DNA of 64,000 nt from Marsupella aquatica. Its lineage: Eukaryota > Marchantiophyta. This document shows, piece by piece, positions 44,709 to 53,880 of the stretch. The notes beneath the pieces are model-generated. The model searched no databases. It had not been told where the DNA came from and saw nothing but the letters and a program-made list of their open reading frames with translations. A program made the position numbers and the translations under genes. The stretch covers positions 20,708,001 to 20,772,000 of the forward strand of contig OZ316895.1 in NCBI GenBank assembly GCA_973895155.1, read 5' to 3'. Within the stretch, counting starts at the first letter, position 1. Every line of letters starts with the position of its first letter.

Positions 44709-45610
44709 AAGCCTATCCCGAAACCCCCTGATCGAGTATCGAAGGCACCAGTCCGGAAGTCCGGTGATCGTCCGGAGGCGGGAAACAAACAGACCGTTCT
44801 AGTACGTTCTCCAAACCCTGCGGCACAAAAATCACAGGTACAGATGGTGCCTAATCCATCAGCAAAGAGGTCACCGGTTCAAAAGAGACTTGTAATTTTT
44901 GATCTGAATCGGGTACTTATCTGGTCAGAGAAGATCAGCCCTGGGATGCCCATTTGGTCAAGGGGTGTGAGACAGACGCACAAGGTCATCTATCCAAGGC
45001 CTGATTTAATGGAATTTCTTGAGAAGGTGGCAGATCTATACAACATTGCGATCTGGTCGTGCATGTTCAAACGGAATATTCTATCTTGTGTAAGGCTGAT
45101 ACTTTGACCCAAAGTTTTGAAACGTATTAAATTTATATGGGGACAAGAATCAACTCGACTTATTGGGAAGAATAATAATGACATCCCCTTATTTGTCAAA
45201 TGTCTCTCCGACATTGCCGCCGATATTAAAGATTACAACATCGAGAATATCATTCTTATCGATGACGCTACATATAAGACGAGCCTTAATGACTTCTATT
45301 CATCGCTGTATCCCGATGCATATTTTGGGCTCGATGATGACCTGTTTTTTAGAAAGAAACTATATCCATATCTATGCGACATGTCAATTGACAAGTTGAC
45401 ATTCCACGAGCTCCTTAGTGGATATGGGATTCCAACGTTCTCTCAAGAAAATCTTGAGAAAGATTATATTGATAAGACGAATCTTTGGAGGAGAAATGTG
45501 ATCATTCGTAATCAGGGGAATAAAGACCATTTAGAAAAGTTTGACAAATTTATGAAATACTTATCTGCCGAAAAAGACCATGCTATAGAAGCCCGGGATA
45601 AGTCCAATAA
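44709..45610 (+). pseudogene. HAD phosphatase-like module 1 (FCP1/NIF type), one in-frame stop
   Basis: The acceptor TTTTACAG (44708) joins it in phase 0 to the Ulp1 exon. A Pro/Lys/Ser-rich linker (residues 1-60) precedes KRLVIFDLNRVLIWS, YPRPDLMEFLEKV and YNIAIWSCM, the order seen in FCP1/SCP-type CTD phosphatases. Then ENIILIDDATYKT occupies the place of motif IV. Motif I, normally DxDx(T/V), reads DLNRV, so the general acid/base Asp is replaced by Asn. An in-frame TGA lies at 45105-45107. The end has NLWRRNVIIRNQGNKDHLEKF. Modules 2 and 3 are tandem paralogues. Even if read through, it would probably be a pseudo-enzyme. Confidence 0.6.
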
Positions 45611-45681
45611 GTAAACATTTATTATTTATTATCAATTATTATTTATAAATTGATTGAAATTGAACTTTATATTTTGGGAGT

Positions 45682-45699
45682 GACGCGCCCGGTCGCGTG
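45682..45699. other. Palindrome-family site in 135-bp intron
   Basis: GACGCGCCCGGTCGCGTG lies within the probable intron 45611-45745 between HAD modules 1 and 2. Confidence 0.7.
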
Positions 45700-45745
45700 G
45701 TTGTTTGCAATTGCATAATATGAGAATCGAATTGTTCATTTATAG

Positions 45746-46466
45746 GTGTCTAAGTGGAGCAGGTCGCGTCAACTTCTAGTTTTAGGACTGGAAACTTCCT
45801 GTGCTCTGTTTCAAAATATACTCCTCAGCTCAAGTCGACACCCGGAATTCGTATCGGATCTCTATGTGTCATTCCGAGGCCGCATCTTCATGATCTTATA
45901 AAATTCTGTTATGATCATTTTGATGTGATGGTCTGGTCTATTCTCGACGATAAACTGGTTTATCAGATACTTTCAGAAGTGTTGTCGAGCACCGACTTGT
46001 CGCAGCTGATATATGTGTTCACGCGGGATCATTGCTGGAATCTTGGTTATGTGAAGAAAAATTATAAGACTGTTGTCTTCAAATCTATCGAGAGACTACG
46101 TGATATGTTTCAAGATTATCGACCAGAGAATGTAATCCAGATTGATGCCTGTCCTTCCCATACATGCTAGACAGCTGTATGCGGATTATTGTTTGCTAAG
46201 TCGTTTCAAGGATCGTTGGATGATGTCTTTTTGAGGGATGACCTCATTCCATATTTACGAAAGCTATCAAATTCAGGGCTTTGTCTTGCGTTCGCTAACA
46301 AGTTTGATTATCCCATCTGGTCGATTAGAAATCTACATCGAGATTGGGATCTGAATGAGGATATGTGGGAGCATCTGTACGTGCAGAGACATGCGGATCA
46401 AGTTCTTATCAAGCACTTCAACAGACGTCACTTATCAATGGCCAGAGTGTAGAGGATGTTTTCTCT
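45746..46466 (+). pseudogene. HAD phosphatase-like module 2
   Basis: It follows acceptor TTATAG (45745). Near the start, RQLLVLGLETSCALF corresponds to motif I of module 1, but in a different frame from the remainder. The main frame then has GIRIGSLCVIPRPHLHDLIKF, FDVMVWSIL, VFTRDHCWNLG and NVIQIDACPSH. An in-frame TAG at 46168-46170 interrupts it, and the frame continues with DDVFLRDDLIPYLRKL and YPIWSIRNLHRDWDLN up to a stop at 46450-46452. Motif I has lost both Asp residues (LGLET). Clearly decayed, but still recognisable over the same length as module 1. Confidence 0.55.
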
Positions 46467-46475
46467 GTAATATGT

Positions 46476-46493
46476 GATGCGACCATTCGCGTG
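46476..46493. other. Palindrome-family site in 72-bp intron
   Basis: GATGCGACCATTCGCGTG lies within the probable intron 46467-46538, which ends CTCTACAG. Confidence 0.65.
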
Positions 46494-46538
46494 ACTACAT
46501 CCATACGGGCTCATGCATCTTCTTGTGTTTCTCTACAG

Positions 46539-47265
46539 GAGATTCATTGCAGCAAAGAAAATGGGCTCATAGTTTTAGACGTGGAGCATCTACTCTGTTA
46601 CACTGCACCGCACTCCCGACTGATGGCGGTCTCAACTGGAATTCGGATTGGGAATATATACATTTTTCCAAGGCCTCATCTTCACAAATTCTTGAGATTC
46701 TGTTTTGAGAATTTCGATGTAGGGATCTGGTCCTCTCTTGGGAAGAACCTTTTAGATCATATTTTAGCATCTATTTTTACTGCGATGGAAATGGCCTCAT
46801 TTAAGTATATTTGGGATTAGTCTCATTGTTACTTTGCGATGGGGTGACATCAAATAAGCAGATATTTTTGAAGTGTTTTGAGAAGGTTGGAATTTATACG
46901 AAGGCGTATCTGCAGCAAAATATAATGCTTATCGAATCCGATGCATTTCATGCTTGTTTCGATCCTGTTGTTGGATCATTATTTCCGCCCAAGTATTTTG
47001 GGTCGGTCGACGACAGTTTCCTGATTAACTTGCTGATTCTATATCTTAGCAAGCTAGCAAACTCTTGTGAGCCACTTGTCATTGCCAATGGAAGAGATTA
47101 TCCTGATTGGTAAGTTAAATCTATTTTTAGAGATTATGATTATAATCATACTCTATGGGAAGACCCTGTGATTCAGAGGCATGGAGATAGATATCTAGTA
47201 GAGCAATTTAACAGACGCCCAATTTTGGACGCTTCCAAAATAATAGTCAGCATGAGATCAGATTA
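46539..47265 (+). pseudogene. HAD phosphatase-like module 3
   Basis: It follows acceptor CTCTACAG (46538). GLIVLDVEHLLCYT is the motif I region (DVE instead of DxD), then GIRIGNIYIFPRPHLHKFL, FDVGIWSSL and NIMLIESDAFHACF, ending with YPDW, RDYDYN, LWEDPVIQRHGDRYLVEQF and a terminal stop near 47265. There are in-frame stops near 46818-46820 and after YPDW at about 47112, plus a probable frame change between the first two parts. The closing part matches the ends of modules 1 and 2, so the domain was triplicated as a unit of about 0.75 kb. It marks the 3' end of the giant gene. Confidence 0.55.
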
Positions 47266-47429
47266 ATTTGTATTGTTGTTCTAGAAACCATTTGTAAACT
47301 CCTTATATACTGGTTATCATATATAAAGGATCTCAAAGATTTATTTCTCTATTATTATTATTTGCGTGAACATGTCTCTTGGTCCCGTCAAGTTGGATTG
47401 GTTAAAATGTGACATTGCAGTCATTTTCA

Positions 47430-47460
47430 GGGTTTCACGCGCAGCCACGCGTCATGTCAC
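47430..47460. other. Rightmost palindrome-like site
   Basis: CACGCGCAGCCACGCGTC (about 47436-47453) keeps the arms loosely. A degenerate partner, GCGTGAACATG, lies at about 47364. No family member is seen to the right of the copia element. Confidence 0.45.
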
Positions 47461-47714
47461 CCCTTTTTTATTAAAATAATAATATTTAGTGAATTTTGGA
47501 ATTTCCAAAGTTCGGTTTTCCTTAAATTGGGGTTTGAGGGGAAAACCCCACATCCTGAGCTTTGAGTTATCGGGAGTTCTCAGTAAACTAAATGCCCTTA
47601 GTGATTTTTTCTCTTTGCATTTTCCAGGGCTTTATTGGAGAAGAATCCACTCTCAAGATTTAGGTGAACTCGTTACAAACATTGTACTCTACTTTTACTC
47701 AATTAATAAAAACA

Positions 47715-48493
47715 TGTTATACTATACCCGTTACTTCATCGGGTTACTTCCTAACCCTAGTTAGGACCCATGTAACCCTGATCATTATCACACCTATATA
47801 TAAAGCCACCCGAGGGAGAAGGGGTGACAGTTGGCCTCATTCACAATTGGAGGACCCAAAAGGAACGTCACACTCAAAAGTGACCATAGTTTATTATGCT
47901 TTAGGATATCATTTTTAGGGTGTAATGAGATGATATAGAAAATTTGATGTACTATACTTAATAAACATCCTATAGGTTGGTAACATTCATTAAACTATCT
48001 AGCATTTGAGACTTTGAAGCTTTCCTTATATGTCCTTCAAAGATTGATAAAAGGACTTGTCACGCAACGGGTCACATCATTTCAGGACTCAAAAGGACTC
48101 TAAAAAATGCATTTTAGATAATGAAATTTTACCAAAGCATGCATACTAATAGCATAATCTTATATTTCAAAACTTAAATAGTGACACACAGTAAACCTTT
48201 ATATACAGGACAAAAATAATCAGTAATTTTGGCTTATTTAGGGCCATCAATAACAGGATCCCTTAAAACAGTTGAAACTTTGATGTATCTACACGGTGAG
48301 GTAGGTTACACCATGCAAAATAGTCTTGTGAAAAAATTAGACTTAAATGTCTTGAGATAAAATCATGATGAACCTTTTTCCATGTTACGAAAGTCATTTT
48401 TCACTAAAAAAACATGTTTTTGAGTCTTGAAAGTGGTTCCTGCAAGGTACACCCAATTGTGAATGAGGCCAGTTGGAGTTTTATCTTCAAACA
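47715..48493 (+). repeat. 5' LTR of the copia element, split by a nested insertion
   Basis: LTR halves 47715-47833 and 48476-48493 flank the nested 636-bp element plus its 6-bp target duplication. Joined, they give 137 bp. A TATATATA-like promoter box (CCTATATATAAAG, about 47792) is present. LTR sequence differs from the 3' copy at only a few positions. Confidence 0.9.
47834..48469. mobile_element. Nested 636-bp element with 17-bp terminal inverted repeats
   Basis: GCCTCATTCACAATTGG at the left end (47834-47850) is the exact reverse complement of the right end (48453-48469). It is flanked by CAGTTG on both sides (47828-47833 and 48470-48475), and the uninterrupted LTR at 51893 has a single CAGTTG there. 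The inside codes for nothing convincing, so it is a non-autonomous MITE-like DNA transposon. A 6- or 7-bp duplication leaves the superfamily open (7 bp if the following G is counted). Confidence 0.85.
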
Positions 48494-48510
48494 TGTTATC
48501 AGCATGAGAC
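48494..48510 (+). other. Primer-binding-like site of the copia element
   Basis: TGTTATCAGCATGAGAC follows the 5' LTR directly. It resembles the initiator-tRNA-Met complement (TGGTATCAGAGC) used by most copia elements, with mismatches. Confidence 0.55.
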
Positions 48511-48584
48511 TCTCCGAGGCTGAGCAAGGAGGCTATGAAATTGTTTTTTGAAGGGCTTTCCATTCAACTACGCTTGACACGTCA

Positions 48585-49524
48585 CTATACGACTTATGGC
48601 ATACCAGACTTGGACACCCTAGCATGACCATGTTTCACAAGATGAAAAGAGTAGTTAACCCACAAAATACCACCAAATGCACGCCCAACGAACCATAACC
48701 AATCCTGCATGGCATGTTCTCAAGGAAAACTAATCCTTAGACCATCCGTCTCCAAGACAATCCATGAAATGCCCAGATTCTTGGAACGAGTACATGCAGA
48801 CGTCTGTGGACCTATAGAACCACCAAGCGGACCATTTCGGTTTTTCCTAGTCATTATTGACGCATCCTCAAAATGGTCGCAAGTTTCATTGCTTTCCACA
48901 CGAAACATGGTTTTCCCATGACTTTTAGCACACATTTTAAAACTAAAAGCCCAATTCCCTGAAAACCCTATAAAGACAATTAGGGTTGATAATGCAGGCG
49001 AATTCACTTCGAAAACATTCGAAGACTTTTGCATGGAAACAGGGATAGACACCCAATACCCTGTACCCCATGTACATTCCCAAAATGGCATAGCTGAATC
49101 TATCATTAAGAGAATACAGATGATAGCAAGACCCATGCTTATGCAGACGCAGTTACCAACAACCGCATGGGGTCATGTTGTATTACATGCAACAACTTTA
49201 CTTAAATATCGCCCATCGGCGTATAACAACCAAACTCCATACCACCTAGCTTTTGGAGTAAATCCTGACTTATCACACGTCAGAACTTTTGGTTGCCAAG
49301 TACTAGTCCCCATAATGGGACCCAAACGAACTAAAATGGGACCTCAAAGACAAAAAGGCATATATGTTGGTTTTGAGTCACCATCCATAATAAGGTACTT
49401 GGAATCATCAATTGTTGATGACTTTCAAGCAAGGTTCCCTGATTGCCATTTTTACGAGAATGTTTTCCCCAAACTATTTGAAGGGAAACCAAAATTTGAA
49501 CGACCTCGTAACTTAGAATTATGA
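48585..49524 (+). pseudogene. Copia integrase region
   Basis: A GAG-pre-integrase-like LWHTRLGHPSMTMFHKMK is readable at about 48594-48650. The integrase core then has HADVCGPIEPPSGPFRFF (first Asp), VDNAGEF (second Asp) and HSQNGIAESIIKR (Glu), so the DDE residues survive. Stops interrupt the frame, for example the one at about 48919-48921 and one just before 48709. After it comes the conserved VRTFGCQVLVP segment. It should join viral cDNA to host DNA in an intact element; here it is broken. Confidence 0.85.
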
Positions 49525-49611
49525 TGGCAAACTCAATCCACTAATTGGAACGATCCACGGATACGACAATGCGAAGAAGAAGTCCGCAGGATATTACAAT
49601 TAACCAAGATT

Positions 49612-51660
49612 GTGGAGCAAATGCCGGACGCATTTATAGATATTGCGCAGGTGACTAGATCACATATCCCTGCCGCAAACGCTCCAGCACGTGTACAAGA
49701 ATCCACACAACTAGCAACGGACCAACCACTGAGGGTAAAGCAGGGACGTCCGTTGGGATCTAAAGATACCCAACCAAGACAAAGAAAAACTATAACCACA
49801 ACAATATCACCTGCAATACCAGAAGTGATACCCACACCAAACCCTGTGGAAATCCCAGAAAATGAAGAAATCTCAATTCATTATATGAATACTGGGACCA
49901 TTTGGAATAGAAATAATATTCCTATGGACGACAACTTTGCCTATCATATTTCCCAAAATATCACGGATACACAACATGACCCCAAAACAATCAAAGAGGC
50001 ACAGAAAAGCCCAGATTGGTCAGAATGGGAAAAGACAATTAACTCAGAATTGGATTCACTGATTAAAAGACAAGTGTTTGGACCCATCGTCCCAACACCA
50101 CAAGACACCCACTTAACAGACTATAAGTGGACATTCGTCAAAAAGAGAAACGCACAAGGTCAAGTTGCAAGATATAAAGCACGCCTTGTCTCGAAAGGAT
50201 ACACACAAATACCTGGACAAGACTTTGACTTGACTACGCACCAGTGATGGATGCAATCACATATTGATACCTAGTTGGATTTTCCCTAGGTCATTGACTA
50301 CAAATGCATCAAATGGATGTTGTAAAAGCATACTTATATGGATTAATGGATACTACCATATACATGAAAGCACCCCCCGAACTAATAAAGAGACAAACAT
50401 AGCACATTCAGGGGGAGCGTAAAACACCATGGAGTGGACCTATTGTCCTCCATAAGAGTGGACCTATTGTCCCTCCAATACACAAATCCATACCTCTGGC
50501 CAAGGATGGATACGCTGTCCAAATAATGAGATCATTATACGGACTAAAGCAAAGCGGAAGAATGTGGTATCAGAGATTTTGAGACAAAATGTTAAATATG
50601 GGTTTTACCAACGAGGACAGTGCTCCTTGTTTATTCATTAAAAAACATGATGACGAATTTCTAATAATCGCCATCTATGTAGACGACATAAACCTATTCG
50701 GACACTTAAACCTATTACAAAACACCATTAAGGTACTAAACCGCGTATTTGAGATGAAAGACTTAGGCCAAACTCACTACTGTTTGGGCCTACAGTTTGA
50801 ACATCTATCTGATGGCATACTTTTACATCAAAGCACATATATACCACCAAAATCCTCAAACAATTCAACATGGACAAGGCACATCCCGTAACTTCTCCTA
50901 TGGAAGTACAATCTCTAGACAGAGACAAGGATGCATTCAGAAAGAGAAATGAAAATGAACCATTACTTGGTCCCGAAAAACCATACTTATCAGCAATAGG
51001 AGCACTCATGTTCCTAGCCAACCAAACACGACCAGACATTTTCTTTGCAGTAAACCTACTAGCCAGACATAGTGCACAGCCTACTATACGCCACTAGAAT
51101 GGCATAAAAAGAATAATGCGTTATCTTCAAGGAACTATTGATATGGGACTATACTTCCCTAATAACACTAATAATACATTAATAGGTTATGCGGACGCTG
51201 TATATCTATTAGACCCAGACGACGCTAATCACAGACTGGCTACATATTTTTATATGGTGATACAACCATTTCCTGGAAAAGCACTAAACAAACACTAACA
51301 TACACTTCATCTAACCACACTGAGATCATTGCATTATATGAAGCCAACAGAGAGTGTATTTAGCTAAGAAGAGTAACCGACCATATTAATACAAACTGCG
51401 GCTTACCAGCACTAACCGAGCCTACTACACTATTCGAAGACAATCAAGCATGTGTTGAGCAGGTCTCGAAAGGATTCATCAAAGGAGACCGCATCAAGCA
51501 TATTGCACCAAAATTCTTCTTCACCCACGAACAACAAGGCGACACGATACAAGTGAAGACGATTGCGAGCAAAGACAACCATGCAGATTTATTCACAAAA
51601 GCCCTGACTCCAGCACTACATGCTACTCATTGTCAAGGCATAGGCTTACGTAGACTATAA
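49612..51660 (+). pseudogene. Copia reverse transcriptase and RNase H region
   Basis: The frame 49612-50247 contains WSEWEKTINSELDSLIKR and YKWTFVKKR...YKARLVSKGYTQIPGQDF, the start of the copia RT domain, ending in a frameshift. Later pieces have RSLYGLKQS-like sequence (about 50530), the catalytic YVDDINLFG (about 50674), FEMKDLG, then SAIGALMFLANQTRPDIFFAVNLLAR and RYLQGTIDMGL. RNase H residues follow (GYADAVY, TSSNHTEI), ending ADLFTKALTPALHATHC at about 51650. Stops and shifts between the pieces show long decay. Confidence 0.85.
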
Positions 51661-51882
51661 AAACTCAGAGATTAAAAATTAATACTTTACTCTAGACGGG
51701 ACTCTAGATAGTCATAAACTACTGTACTCTTATTTGTAAAGGTGGTTGTACTCTTTCTCTCGCAGGAGTATGAGAGGGTTTTAATGAGGCGACACCTACA
51801 TAAGACCAAAGTACAAAATATGAAACTTTTGTTGGAGAACGTAACTAGTATAGAGTTGCTTGCATGACTCCCATAATACAAT

Positions 51883-51892
51883 CAAGGGGGAG
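51883..51892 (+). other. Polypurine tract of the copia element
   Basis: AAGGGGGAG directly precedes the TG of the 3' LTR at 51893, the usual place for plus-strand priming. Confidence 0.8.
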
Positions 51893-52029
51893 TGTTATAC
51901 TATACCCGTTACGTCACCAGGTTACTTCCTAACCCTAGTTAGGACCCATGTAACCCTGATCATTATCACACCTATATATAAAGCCACCCGAGGGAGAAGG
52001 GGTGACAGTTGGAGTTTTATCTTTGAACA
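51893..52029 (+). repeat. 3' LTR of the copia element, 137 bp
   Basis: TGTTATACTATACCCG ... TTTGAACA, intact and not split, followed by the target duplication AAACA. It shows the uninterrupted target site of the nested element. Confidence 0.93.
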
Positions 52030-53054
52030 AAACAAAATTTCTTTACTTAGGCCTTGAAGTGTTTACTAAGGTCGTGTTACTGGAGCATTAGAGGCACTAA
52101 TAGCTACTCAAAACTTGAACTAAAGCTCTCTTTTCTTGGGGCATTACATCCCACAAGGCCTTGTAAACGGGACCTTACTGTATACTTAATGCCCTTTGTG
52201 ATTCCCCCATTGTAATATTCAGTGCATAACAAAAGATAATGCCCATCTCAGGCTGTGCAAGGGCATTTTGAGATTTGTACTCTAGTTATCTCTTAGTAAA
52301 TAAAACAAAAACTCAATTTGTATGGAAGTTGAGTTACTTTGTCTTCAAGAGTGAAAAAATGAGAAAACCAACCAGAAATCGCAGTCTGTGTGGAAAATCT
52401 TGCAAGGACTCACCTGCATTAACTGTTGTTACAAAGACAATCTGGGCAATAAACCTCAAATTTTAGGCTAAAGCCCTGATTTGGAGGGGCATTATAGCCC
52501 AGAATGCCCACTGACTTTTGCCTGTACAGCTCTCTCTTGTGCTTAAAATTGCAAGCATGTGTAATCTTCCTAAAGAGGGGATCCAAATCTTGACCGTGCA
52601 CTGAAAATACAAAGGGAAAATTTACGAATGGCATTGTCTTTATCCTTTGTTTACACATGAAGAAGAATGGTAACTGAACTTTTACTGTGTCACTTGATAG
52701 ACAAAAAGAGGACAAATCTCAAAATACATAGTCCAGCTTCTACTAGACATTCTTATCCATAATCACCAAGAAAATACAATGTAAAGTATCTAGCACAGAT
52801 TCTGGTTTGTTTGTTGTTCTTTTGACAGGTAAAGACAGCTATAAGCTCACATAGGATCTCCATCCAAAACTTTGGAAGCTCAGATACTTTCATAGGCAAT
52901 AAGATCCCAAAGTTTCCTTTCTAGGTCAATGGTTTTCTCATCTTACTGTGGAGGTGTTTTCTTGACTAAGATTGCTTTTAAACTCAAATTATGTAAAACC
53001 TGCACATTGTCTCGAAAGGGTATACTCCTGGTTAGAGGGCATTGTGGCATACAA

Positions 53055-53098
53055 TGTCCCCAAAACAAGGGCTCTAGCCCAAGTTTGAGGGGACATCA
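53055..53098. repeat. Imperfect hairpin with ATGTCCCC/GGGGACAT arms
   Basis: ATGTCCCC ... GGGGACAT brackets a further GGGCT-AGCCC dyad. Related words occur at about 52475-52520 (TTTGGAGGGGCATTATAGCCC) and, inverted, at about 62430-62475 (CATAATGTCCCCTCAAACTTG). Probably a dispersed MITE-like family. Confidence 0.55.
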
Positions 53099-53524
53099 TG
53101 GCCAACCATACCTGTAACCAGATATTATTGTGATTACATAGAAACTTGAGAGAGTTTTGATACGAAACCAAAAAAATGGGAAATTAAATAATATTATTCC
53201 ATAAATAATTAAATAATATTATTTTAATATAAAATCAACTGCCTCTCAACGCTTCCCATTATTAGGATTTAAAAAATGGCAAGAAGGGGGTTGGTTTTTG
53301 CATCAAGGCGTGTTGCCCAAGATGTTTCAACCTAGAAAATGAGAGTACCATGGTGAGTCGGCACACAAAACAATGCATTTGCACAGTGTGACAAAATTGA
53401 TCTCAATGTGACAAGCAATGGGCAAGTCACGAGACAGATTTAAAACTTTATGTTTTGATCAAACATTGTACGTTTTGAAGCAATGCAACTTGATCATGTT
53501 CAACATAGACAACAATCGCAACGG

Positions 53525-53880
53525 CAAGCCCATGAACCATCTAAATCACAAGTAGTCAACATAAAAAGATATGTGGTTCACCTTAGTTGAGGCTACGTCA
53601 TTGGCTACGTCCATGGGAAAACATGAGAACTTTACTGCATTTTAGGTCAGTTGGCCATATCAAGTCTCTGCAATACAAGATCTCATTATCTCTCAACTGA
53701 CTCAGTAACAATGAGCTTGAGTTTCTACTATCCAAGCAAACACTCTTTGGGATATATTTTGCAACCTAGTTAACCCAACTTAGTCTGTGACTAGATAAGC
53801 CCTAATTATGATTACATTTCTAACCCTAGACTAAGAGTAAATGCCTCACAGACCGGGCCAAATAATAGAGACAACCAAGT
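53525..53880 (-). repeat. LTR-like dispersed repeat, copy 4
   Basis: CAAGCCCATGAACCATCTAA and TATGTGGTTCACCT, then CTTTACTGCATTTTAGG and ATCTCTCAACTGACTC, closely match 1930-2110. Same orientation as copy 1. Confidence 0.55.

Larger units (their letters stand above)
47715..52029 (+). mobile_element. Ty1/copia retrotransposon, complete ends, internally deleted
   Basis: The ends are fixed by three agreeing facts. Both LTRs begin TGTTATACTATACCCG and end CA. Both are exactly 137 bp once the nested element in the 5' LTR is removed. The 5 bp AAACA flanks the element on both sides (47710-47714 and 52030-52034). The inside has a primer-binding-like site, integrase, reverse transcriptase and RNase H in copia order, and a polypurine tract. 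Gag and protease are missing and pol has several stops and frameshifts, so it could only move in trans. It lies just right of the palindrome-rich block. Confidence 0.93.

Noticed and set aside
22617-47700. Endogenous giant virus insertion as explanation of the ParB/methyltransferase/Ulp1 block
   Set aside because: No major capsid protein, packaging ATPase, polymerase B or other hallmark gene is seen; spliceosomal introns and low gene density argue for an element or host locus.
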